DNA of 64,000 nucleotides from Methylobacterium sp. Leaf117 (GTDB lineage Bacteria > Pseudomonadota > Alphaproteobacteria > Rhizobiales > Beijerinckiaceae), in assembly GCF_001422985.1 (NCBI RefSeq), contig NZ_LMNL01000023.1:320516-384515 (forward strand), given 5' to 3'. Positions 55,449 to 62,368 of the stretch are shown here, piece after piece. A program made the position numbers and the translations under genes. Position 1 is the stretch's first letter. Each line of letters opens with the position of its first letter. Under the pieces are notes generated by a model. It searched no databases and was not told the origin of the DNA. It worked only from the letters and a program-made list of their open reading frames with translations.

Positions 55449-55676
55449 ATGAAAGCACATCGGTTCGAACACGCCGGGGCCGTCTTCGAGATCGTCTTCG
55501 AACGGGCGCCGGAAGGGTGGGTCGCCCATATCCGCCGTGCCGACAGCGCCACCACGCATGTGATCGGATTTCCGGACGGGCCGGGCTACGATCCGTCCGA
55601 CGTGCGGGGCTCCCTGATCGCGGGCTGCGAGGCGGCCATTCCCACCCTGACCTGGATCACCCCGACGCGGCACTGA
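55449..55676 (+). CDS. Small hypothetical protein
   Basis: 75 residues. MKAHRFEHAGAVFEIVFERAPEGWVAHIRRADSATTHVIGFPDGPGYDPSD and a C-terminal GCEAAIPTLTWITPTRH. It has a beta-strand-rich, compact composition with one Cys and two Trp. GAGAGGG lies close to the ATG. No family recognised. A divergent small exported gene and a downstream DUF2188 gene are its neighbours. Confidence 0.7.
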   Translation: MKAHRFEHAGAVFEIVFERAPEGWVAHIRRADSATTHVIGFPDGPGYDPSDVRGSLIAGCEAAIPTLTWITPTRH

Positions 55677-55678
55677 GG

Positions 55679-55703
55679 GGAACCTCCCGAACCGCTCCGT
55701 GTT
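55679..55703 (+). promoter_or_regulatory. Candidate EcfG-type promoter before DUF2188
   Basis: GGAAC (55679-55683), 16-bp spacer, TGTT (55700-55703). The core GTT matches; the preceding C of the consensus is T. It lies 60 bp before the DUF2188 start. Confidence 0.45.
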
Positions 55704-55762
55704 CGACCTCCCGTATGCGTAAGCGCGCCCAGCGGGCGCACGTAACGGGGAAGGAACAGTCG

Positions 55763-56002
55763 ATGTCCGAGATCACCTATCGCATCGTCGAACACGATGG
55801 CGGCTACGCCTACAAGGTCGGTGACGTGTTCTCCGAGACCTTTCCGAGCCATGACGAGGCTCTTCAGGCCGCCCAGGCGGCCGCGGCCGAGCAGCAGGTG
55901 CCCGGCTCGACGGAAGGCATCCGCTATCAGGACGGTCAAGGCAACTGGCACGACGAGACCGCCCAGGGCAACGATCGACCGACCGCCAAGGTGGTCGATT
56001 AA
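55763..56002 (+). CDS. DUF2188-like small protein
   Basis: 79 residues. The N-terminal half (ITYRIVEHDGGYAYKVGDVFSETFPSHDEALQAAQAAA) matches the DUF2188 pattern of a small alpha/beta domain with the conserved W/Y-x-V...G and S-H-x-E-A. The C-terminal half is polar (GIRYQDGQGNWHDETAQGND). AAGGA lies upstream of the ATG. Convergent with the diguanylate cyclase gene. Probably a stress-related cytosolic protein. Confidence 0.82.
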   Translation: MSEITYRIVEHDGGYAYKVGDVFSETFPSHDEALQAAQAAAAEQQVPGSTEGIRYQDGQGNWHDETAQGNDRPTAKVVD

Positions 56003-56041
56003 GTCGAAGCGCCCGATAAAAACCGGGAGGACCTGCGGCGC

Positions 56042-57484
56042 TCAGGCCGAGCGTCGCAGGTCCTCCCGGTCGGGAATCGTCCAGGTCGCCAGCGGCGGGC
56101 GCGCACCGGCTCCGGCCGCAGCCCGCTGCGGAGGCGCCCGCCGCGTGCAATTGCGTCCCGCCGATTTCGCCTCGTACAGGGCCGCATCGGCCGATTCGAT
56201 CAGGTCCGCCGGAGTCTCGGCACCGTCCGGGCTCGCCGAGACGCCCACGCTGACGGTCACGTGCACGAGGCCGTCGTCGCGTCCCGCATGCGGCAGGGCC
56301 AGGGCGTTCAGCGACACGCGGATGCGCTCGGCCAGGGCAATGGCCGCGGTGGCGTCCAGCCTCGGCAGCAGCAGGGCGAATTCCTCGCCGCCGTAGCGCG
56401 CCACGAGGTCGGCGGCGTTGCCGGGCCGCGAGGTCAGCAGATCTGCGATCGCGCACAGGCAGTCGTCGCCCGCCCCGTGACCGTAATGGTCATTGAAGCG
56501 CTTGAAATGGTCCACATCCACCAGCATCAGCGCGAAGGGTTCGCCGCGCCGGGAGCTGTGCCACAGGGCTTCGAGGCGCTGAGAAAACGCGCGCCGGTTG
56601 GCGAGGCCGGTCAGCGGGTCGGTCGTCGAGAGACGCGTGAGCCGGGCATTGGCCACGACGAGCTGCTGCGCACGCAGGGATTCCCTCAGGCTGTGCAGGT
56701 AATTGCGCCGGTGCGCCCGCTCGATCTGGTGGCAGGCCCCCAGGCTGAAAGCGATGCCGATCAGCATGTCGAGGCGCACCAGCCGGGCGAGATCGGGCGC
56801 GATCTCGGGATGGGCCGCGATGGCGAGGCCTCCGGCGATCGACACGACGCCGGAGATTAGGCACGCCCAGAAGAACCGCAGTGCCAGCGAGATGTTGGCG
56901 AAGATCACCGTCAGCCAGATCGCGGTGGCCGCGTGCGCGACGTTCGGCCCGGTGCCGAGCCACAGGATCAGGGCCGGGATCAGCGCGGCGACCAGGACGC
57001 TGAGGCTGCACAGGGCTTCGCGGGTCTCGGACCCGACCCGGCTCAGAGACCAGAACAGCGCCACCGCCACGGGCGTCATCAGGCAGAGCCGCAGGGCGAG
57101 GTTCAGGCCCGCCATGTCGGGCGTGGTGACGAAAGCCGCCCAGCCATAGAGGTGGAAGACGGCCAGCCCGATGAGGATGGACCGGCGCAGGTGACGCACG
57201 CGGCGCGGTCCCGTCTCCGTCTCGAACCGGGTTTCGAGTTCGGCCGGAAAGGCGAGGCGCCAGCGTGTGGCCCGCAGGGTCCGCTCGATGAGGGCGAGCC
57301 GGCGATCGCTCGCATGCAGGACGGGTTTGCGAGCGGAGACGTGGCGATAGGGAGCCCGGCGACAGGCTTGCGGGCCCGGATCGTCAGACGATCGGGCAGC
57401 GGACGAACGTGTCACGAATGGGGGAATCCAAGGTCGGGCGAGGGCTGCCCAGGGCTGAATCTGGCTCACAAGTCCTGTCGGCAT
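56042..57484 (-). CDS. Diguanylate cyclase with N-terminal membrane sensor
   Basis: 480 residues. Six or so hydrophobic segments (LIGLAVFHLYGWAAFV, LCLMTPVAVALFWSL, LCSLSVLVAALIPALILWLG, and more) form an N-terminal MASE-like sensor. The GGDEF domain starts LSTTDPLTGLANRRAFSQRL and has the active-site motif ARYGGEEFALLLPR. The allosteric I-site RxxD is not intact: Asp is present but the Arg position is Asn. So the enzyme should make c-di-GMP without strong product inhibition. The start MPTGLVSQI has AGGGA close upstream; the frame is open far beyond but without support. Confidence 0.9.
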   Translation of the reverse strand: MPTGLVSQIQPWAALARPWIPPFVTRSSAARSSDDPGPQACRRAPYRHVSARKPVLHASDRRLALIERTLRATRWRLAFPAELETRFETETGPRRVRHLRRSILIGLAVFHLYGWAAFVTTPDMAGLNLALRLCLMTPVAVALFWSLSRVGSETREALCSLSVLVAALIPALILWLGTGPNVAHAATAIWLTVIFANISLALRFFWACLISGVVSIAGGLAIAAHPEIAPDLARLVRLDMLIGIAFSLGACHQIERAHRRNYLHSLRESLRAQQLVVANARLTRLSTTDPLTGLANRRAFSQRLEALWHSSRRGEPFALMLVDVDHFKRFNDHYGHGAGDDCLCAIADLLTSRPGNAADLVARYGGEEFALLLPRLDATAAIALAERIRVSLNALALPHAGRDDGLVHVTVSVGVSASPDGAETPADLIESADAALYEAKSAGRNCTRRAPPQRAAAGAGARPPLATWTIPDREDLRRSA

Positions 57485-57721
57485 GGTTTCCCTGATCGCT
57501 AAAATGCCGGCGATCGGCGAAAGCCGGTGGTCCTGCTGGACCGAGGGGCGCGAAATGGCCGATTGCCTCCCCCGGCCCATCTCGTGCATGGCTGGGTCGG
57601 ACTGGATTCGGCGTTGCACGGGAGGGGGCCTGAACCGGTCCCGACCCGCGCGCACGGCGCACCGGTCCGATATCCCGAGCGCGACGACCGGCCCGGGATC
57701 ACTACCCTTGGGAGCCTGCCC

Positions 57722-58321
57722 GTGACCGACTCGAACCCGCGCCAGCCCGACCACGCCATCGACCCGATCTTCACCGAGCGGTGGTCGCCGCGCGCCTTCG
57801 CGGGCGAGGCGGTGCCCGAGTCCGAATTGCTCCGGATGATCGAGGCCGCGCGCTGGGCGCCGTCGTCCTACAACTCGCAGCCCTGGCGCTTCGTCTACGC
57901 CCTGCGTGGCACCCCCGAGTGGGAGACCTTCCTCGACCTGCTGGTGCCGGCCAACCGCAAGTGGGCGGAAGGCGCCGGCGCCCTCGTCATCCTGGTGTCG
58001 AGCAAGCTGATGAAGACCGGCGACGGCCTGAAGCCTTCGGCCAGCCATTCCCTCGACACCGGCGCCGCCTCGGCGAACTTCCAGCTTCAGGCGATCCGCC
58101 AGGGCTGGCACGTGCACGGCATGGGCGGCTTCGACAAGGAGCGCTCCGTCACCGTGCTCAAGGTGCCGGCGGACCACCAGGTCGAGGCGGCCTACGCCGT
58201 CGGGCGCGTGGCGAACCCGGCTGACCTCAGCGAGGAGCAGCGCGCCAAGGAGGTGCCGAACGGACGTCGGCCGATCACCGACTTCGCCTTCGCCGGCACC
58301 TTCAAGGCGATCGACGCCTGA
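57722..58321 (+). CDS. Nitroreductase family protein
   Basis: 199 residues, GTG start with GGGAG upstream. FMN-dependent NAD(P)H oxidoreductase: the FMN-phosphate-binding RWSPRAFAGEAVPE, the WAPSSYNSQPWRFVYA strand, and the C-terminal GRVANPADLSEEQRAKEVPNGRRP. The substrate is unknown. The next gene begins only 10 bp after its stop, so the pair is probably cotranscribed. A 237-bp divergent region to the cyclase gene shows no other feature. Confidence 0.9.
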   Translation: MTDSNPRQPDHAIDPIFTERWSPRAFAGEAVPESELLRMIEAARWAPSSYNSQPWRFVYALRGTPEWETFLDLLVPANRKWAEGAGALVILVSSKLMKTGDGLKPSASHSLDTGAASANFQLQAIRQGWHVHGMGGFDKERSVTVLKVPADHQVEAAYAVGRVANPADLSEEQRAKEVPNGRRPITDFAFAGTFKAIDA

Positions 58322-58331
58322 GCCGCATGCC

Positions 58332-59948
58332 GTGCTGAGACCCACACCCGACTATGACGGTCTCGTCGCCGGTTTCGCCTGGGACATCCCGGAGCGCTAC
58401 AACATCGGCGTCGATGTCTGCGACCGCTGGGCTGCCCGCGATCCGGGCCGCGTGGCGATCCAGGAAGTGGTCGGGACGCGGGTCTCGGAGACGACGTTCG
58501 CAGACCTGAAGGCGCAATCCGACCGGCTCGCCGCCGGATTGCGGGGCCGGGGCGTCGTCCCCGGCGACCGCATCGGCGTGCTGCTGCCGCAATCGGCCGC
58601 CGTGGTGGTCGCCCATTCGGCCGCCTACAAGCTCGGGGCCATCGCGCTGCCGCTCGCCGGCCTGTTCGGACCCGACGCCCTGCGCTACCGCCTCGCCGAT
58701 GCGGGAGCCCGCGCCCTCGTCACCGACGCGGGCGGCCTCGCCAAGCTCGCGGCCATCCGGGCCGACCTGCCGGACCTCGACCTCGTGGTCTGCACCGACG
58801 GCGCCCTCGGGGAGGCCGTCGCCTGTGATGCCCTCATGGCGGAGGGATCCGGCGCGTTCACCGCCCGCGACACCCGGGCCGACGATCCCGCGCTGATGAT
58901 CTACACCTCCGGCACCACCGGCCTCGCCAAGGGGGCTCTTCATGCCCACCGGGTGCTGCTCGGGCATCTGCCGGGCTTCTGCCTGATGCACGACTTCCCG
59001 CCGAAGGCCGGCGACCGGATGTGGACGCCGTCCGACTGGGCCTGGGCCGGCGGCCTCCTCAACGCGACGCTGCCGAGCTTGCATCTCGGCGTGCCGGTGG
59101 TGGCCTGTCCGAGCTTCCGCTTCGAGCCGGAGGCCGCGCTCCGGCTCATCGCCGAACGGGCGATCACCACCGCGTTCCTGCCTCCCACCGCCTTGCGCAT
59201 GCTGCGCGGCGTCGCCGATCCGCGCGGGCGCTTCGATCTCTCCCGCCTGCGCAACATCGCCTCCGCCGGCGAGGCCCTGGGTCCGGACACCTTCGCCTGG
59301 GCCCAACGGGAACTCGGCCTCACCATCGGCGAGGCCTATGGCCAGACCGAGTGCAACCTCGTCCTCGCCGCCTGCCCGTCGGCCGGCGTGGCACGGGCCG
59401 GATCGACCGGCCGTCCGGTGCCGGGTCATCGGGTGGCGATCCTGCGGGCCGACGGGACCGAGGCCGCCGTCGACGAACCCGGGGAAATCGCCGTCGCCCG
59501 GCCCGACCCGGTGATGTTCCTGGGCTACTGGAACCAGCCGGAGGCGACCGAGAAGAAGTTTTCGGGCGACTGGATGCTCACCGGCGACACCGCCCGGCGC
59601 GACGCCGACGGCTACGTCCATTTCGTCGGGCGCGAGGACGACCTCATCACCTCGGCGGCCTACCGTATCGGCCCGGCCGAGATCGAGGATTGCCTCTGCG
59701 CGCACCCGGCCGTGGCGCTGGCCGCCGCCATCGGCAAGCCGGACCCGCTGCGCACAGAGATCGTGAAGGCCTATGTGGTCCTGCGCGACGGATTTGCCGC
59801 CTCCGACGCTCTCGCGGGCGAGATCCAGGCCTTCGTGCGCACCCGCCTCTCGGCCCACGAATATCCACGCGAGATCGCGTTTCGCGAGAGCCTGCCCATG
59901 ACCACCACGGGCAAGATCATCCGGCGCCAGTTGCGCGACGAAGGTTGA
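58332..59948 (+). CDS. AMP-binding acyl-CoA synthetase
   Basis: 538 residues, GTG start. ANL-superfamily adenylating enzyme: P-loop MIYTSGTTGLAKGALHAH at about 189-206, the GEAYGQTECNLV motif, the hinge LTGDTARRDADGYVHFVGREDDLI, and the acyl-transfer Lys528 in MTTTGKIIRRQLRDEG. The opening YNIGVDVCDRWAARDPGRVA and the DWAWAGGLLNATLPSLHLGVPVV block are typical of medium-chain acyl-CoA synthetases. It activates a carboxylate to its CoA thioester; the substrate may be a medium-chain or aromatic acid. It follows the nitroreductase gene. Confidence 0.9.
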   Translation: MLRPTPDYDGLVAGFAWDIPERYNIGVDVCDRWAARDPGRVAIQEVVGTRVSETTFADLKAQSDRLAAGLRGRGVVPGDRIGVLLPQSAAVVVAHSAAYKLGAIALPLAGLFGPDALRYRLADAGARALVTDAGGLAKLAAIRADLPDLDLVVCTDGALGEAVACDALMAEGSGAFTARDTRADDPALMIYTSGTTGLAKGALHAHRVLLGHLPGFCLMHDFPPKAGDRMWTPSDWAWAGGLLNATLPSLHLGVPVVACPSFRFEPEAALRLIAERAITTAFLPPTALRMLRGVADPRGRFDLSRLRNIASAGEALGPDTFAWAQRELGLTIGEAYGQTECNLVLAACPSAGVARAGSTGRPVPGHRVAILRADGTEAAVDEPGEIAVARPDPVMFLGYWNQPEATEKKFSGDWMLTGDTARRDADGYVHFVGREDDLITSAAYRIGPAEIEDCLCAHPAVALAAAIGKPDPLRTEIVKAYVVLRDGFAASDALAGEIQAFVRTRLSAHEYPREIAFRESLPMTTTGKIIRRQLRDEG

Positions 59949-59951
59949 GTC

Positions 59952-60374
59952 TCACCGTACGGTTACGCGGAAGCGGGCGCGGCCGACATTTCCGGCCGGA
60001 TCGACGAGTTCGAGCATGAATTCGTCCTGGCCCGTATAGCCGGGGGCCGGCGTGTAGAACACGAAGGTGGCGGGCTGCTTGCGGGCATTGCAATGCGCGC
60101 GCGCGTTGAACAGCGAGAAGCTCGGGAATTCCCGTCCCTGTCCCGTCTGGACGCGGCCGTCATGCGGCGCTTCGATCAGGCTGATCGTCATGGGGCCGAG
60201 GGACTTGCAGGTCGGATCCAGCGACGCGAACGAGGCCGCCGTGAGGCGGCTGCCTCCCAAGACGACTTTCTCGTACGTGGCCACGCGCCTCGGTCCCGCC
60301 TGAGCGGGCCCGATCCCGATAAGACTGATCCCCAGAAGACCGATCACGGCCGAAGGGACGGAGTGCCGGATCAT
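59952..60374 (-). CDS. Exported hypothetical protein, Ig-like fold
   Basis: 140 residues. Signal peptide ends IGPAQAGPRRV. The mature domain is beta-rich (SLGPMTISLIEAPHDGRVQTGQG, ATFVFYTPAPGYTGQDEFMLELVDPAGNVGRARFRVTVR); the end matches the cadherin-like/Ig tandem pattern YTPAPGYTGQDEF that is common in surface proteins. The two Cys (TCKS and AHCNA) may form a disulfide. Probably periplasmic or surface-attached. Convergent with the acyl-CoA synthetase gene. Confidence 0.78.
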   Translation of the reverse strand: MIRHSVPSAVIGLLGISLIGIGPAQAGPRRVATYEKVVLGGSRLTAASFASLDPTCKSLGPMTISLIEAPHDGRVQTGQGREFPSFSLFNARAHCNARKQPATFVFYTPAPGYTGQDEFMLELVDPAGNVGRARFRVTVR

Positions 60375-60527
60375 GGATTGCTGCCCCCGCGTGGTGCGCC
60401 TGCACCGGAGCCTGCCCGAATGGCGCACCGATCACAGCCGCAACTGATCTTAAAAAATGCACGTTCTACGGGATTTGTCATGCAGGGCGCTCGTTCCGGC
60501 CGGACGACGCTGGCTGGAACCGTTCGC

Positions 60528-60543
60528 ATAAAGACATCTTTAT
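60528..60543. promoter_or_regulatory. Candidate SahR-type operator upstream of ahcY
   Basis: ATAAAGA-CA-TCTTTAT, a perfect 7-bp inverted repeat in an AT-rich stretch, directly upstream of the ahcY promoter. ArsR-family SahR/SAH-sensing repressors of methionine-cycle genes in alphaproteobacteria recognise AT-rich palindromes with an AAAGA-N2-TCTTT core, as I recall. Confidence 0.55.
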
Positions 60544-60550
60544 ATCTTGA

Positions 60551-60579
60551 TTGCCTCCCGTCGCCCGCCCTGCTATAGC
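60551..60579 (+). promoter_or_regulatory. ahcY promoter
   Basis: TTGCCT (60551-60556), a 17-bp spacer and TATAGC (60574-60579) form a sigma-70-type promoter about 40 bp before the ahcY ATG. The operator lies just upstream of the -35. Confidence 0.55.
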
Positions 60580-60617
60580 CCTCGCCGACACGCAACGAGA
60601 GACGGAGCGATTACGAA

Positions 60618-62018
60618 ATGGCCCAGGATTACATCGTCAAGGACATCGGTCTGGCCGATTACGGCCGCAAGGAGATCTCGATCGCCGAGACCGAGATGCC
60701 GGGCCTGATGGCCACGCGCGAGGAGTTCGGTCCGTCGCAGCCGCTCAAGGGCGCGAAGATCGCCGGCTCGCTGCACATGACGATCCAGACGGCCGTGCTG
60801 ATCGAGACCCTGAAGGCGCTCGGCGCCGACATCCGCTGGGTCTCCTGCAACATCTACTCGACCCAGGACCACGCTGCCGCCGCCATCGCGGCCGCTGGCA
60901 TCCCGGTCTTCGCCATCAAGGGCGAGACCCTCGAGGAATACTGGGACTACACCTCGAAGCTGTTCGACTGGCATGACGGCGGCCTGCCGAACATGATCCT
61001 CGACGATGGCGGCGATGCCACCATGTTCGTGCACCTGGGCCTGCGCGCCGAGAACGGCGACACCGCCTTCCTCGACAAGCCGGAATCCGAGGAGGAGGAA
61101 ATCTTCTTCGCGCTTCTCAAGAAGAAGCTCGCCGAGAAGCCGAAGGGCTGGTTCGCCGGTCTCGCCGACTCGATCAAGGGCGTCTCCGAGGAGACCACCA
61201 CCGGCGTTCACCGCCTCTACAATCTCGCCAAGGAGGGCAAGCTGCTCTTCCCGGCGATCAACGTGAACGACGCCGTCACCAAGTCGAAGTTCGACAACCT
61301 CTACGGCTGCCGTGAGTCGCTGGTCGACGGTATCCGCCGCGGCACCGACGTGATGATGGCCGGCAAGGTCGCCATGGTTGCCGGCTTCGGCGACGTCGGC
61401 AAGGGTTCGGCCTCGTCGCTGCGCCATGCCGGCTGCCGCGTGCTGGTCTCCGAGGTCGATCCGATCTGCGCGCTCCAGGCCGCGATGGAAGGCTACGAGG
61501 TCGTCACGATGGAGGACGCCGCCCCGCGCGCCGATATCTTCGTGACGGCCACCGGCAACAAGGACATCATCACGATCGAGCACATGCGGGCCATGAAGGA
61601 CCGTGCGATCGTCTGCAACATCGGCCACTTCGACAACGAGATTCAGGTCGCCGGCCTGAAGAACATGCAGTGGTCGAACATCAAGCCGCAGGTGGACGAG
61701 ATCACCTTCCCCGACGGCCACCGCATCATCCTCCTGTCGGAGGGACGCCTGGTGAACCTCGGCAACGCCACCGGCCACCCGTCCTTCGTGATGTCGGCCT
61801 CGTTCACCAACCAGACCCTGGCCCAGATCGAACTCTGGACCAACCCGGGCAAGTACGAGAAGCAGGTCTACACCCTGCCGAAGGCCCTCGATGAGAAGGT
61901 GGCGCTCCTCCACCTCGAGAAGATCGGCGTGAAGCTCTCGAAGCTCCGTCCCGACCAGGCCGCTTATATCGGCGTCTCCGAGAACGGCCCGTTCAAGCCC
62001 GACCACTACCGCTACTGA
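60618..62018 (+). CDS. ahcY: Adenosylhomocysteinase
   Basis: 466 residues. It hydrolyses S-adenosylhomocysteine to homocysteine and adenosine with bound NAD. Markers: [41 protein letters not shown] for substrate binding, [14 protein letters not shown], the NAD-binding [18 protein letters not shown], and the C-terminal [24 protein letters not shown]. All methyl transfers in the cell depend on it. Its promoter is preceded by an operator-like palindrome and its 3' end by a strong hairpin terminator. Confidence 0.97.
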   Translation: MAQDYIVKDIGLADYGRKEISIAETEMPGLMATREEFGPSQPLKGAKIAGSLHMTIQTAVLIETLKALGADIRWVSCNIYSTQDHAAAAIAAAGIPVFAIKGETLEEYWDYTSKLFDWHDGGLPNMILDDGGDATMFVHLGLRAENGDTAFLDKPESEEEEIFFALLKKKLAEKPKGWFAGLADSIKGVSEETTTGVHRLYNLAKEGKLLFPAINVNDAVTKSKFDNLYGCRESLVDGIRRGTDVMMAGKVAMVAGFGDVGKGSASSLRHAGCRVLVSEVDPICALQAAMEGYEVVTMEDAAPRADIFVTATGNKDIITIEHMRAMKDRAIVCNIGHFDNEIQVAGLKNMQWSNIKPQVDEITFPDGHRIILLSEGRLVNLGNATGHPSFVMSASFTNQTLAQIELWTNPGKYEKQVYTLPKALDEKVALLHLEKIGVKLSKLRPDQAAYIGVSENGPFKPDHYRY

Positions 62019-62068
62019 GCCCGGTGCGGTGCCCTCCGGGGCACCGTCCGACGCTTGACGCGGCGCGC

Positions 62069-62093
62069 GAAGCCCGGCCATGTGCCGGGCTTC
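62069..62093 (+). terminator. ahcY terminator
   Basis: A 10-bp perfect stem GAAGCCCGGC with its complement, loop CATGT, followed by TTGCGTTTTG. It lies about 50 bp after the ahcY stop. The rest of the gap to 62368 holds only the 12-bp palindrome GTTAAGCTTAAC (62220-62231). Confidence 0.75.
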
Positions 62094-62368
62094 TTGCGTT
62101 TTGCCAGCCGTATTGCGTTGCGCCGAGCCTGAGGGTGTTCGGACCCGCGGCGCGTTTCCGGGCGCCGCAGTGTGGCTTTTCTGCGCCCTCCGCCGCCCAT
62201 CGCCCTTGAAGGCTCTAAAGTTAAGCTTAACCCTCTTCCGGGAGGATTCCGCCTCGCGCTAGTGTGGGCGGATTCCTCAGATGGAGTGGCCCGCAGCCGG
62301 CCTTCAGGCGGCTGCGGGAAGGGCGCGCTTTGGCGTCTCATCGAAGATTCGTGGAGGCGGGACGGATC

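Noticed and set aside
60375..60617. SAH or SAM riboswitch before ahcY
   Set aside because: No conserved riboswitch core or pseudoknot could be traced; the promoter is only about 40 bp from the ATG, leaving too short a leader.
62220..62231. GTTAAGCTTAAC as a CtrA box
   Set aside because: The TTAA halves are 2 bp apart instead of 7.
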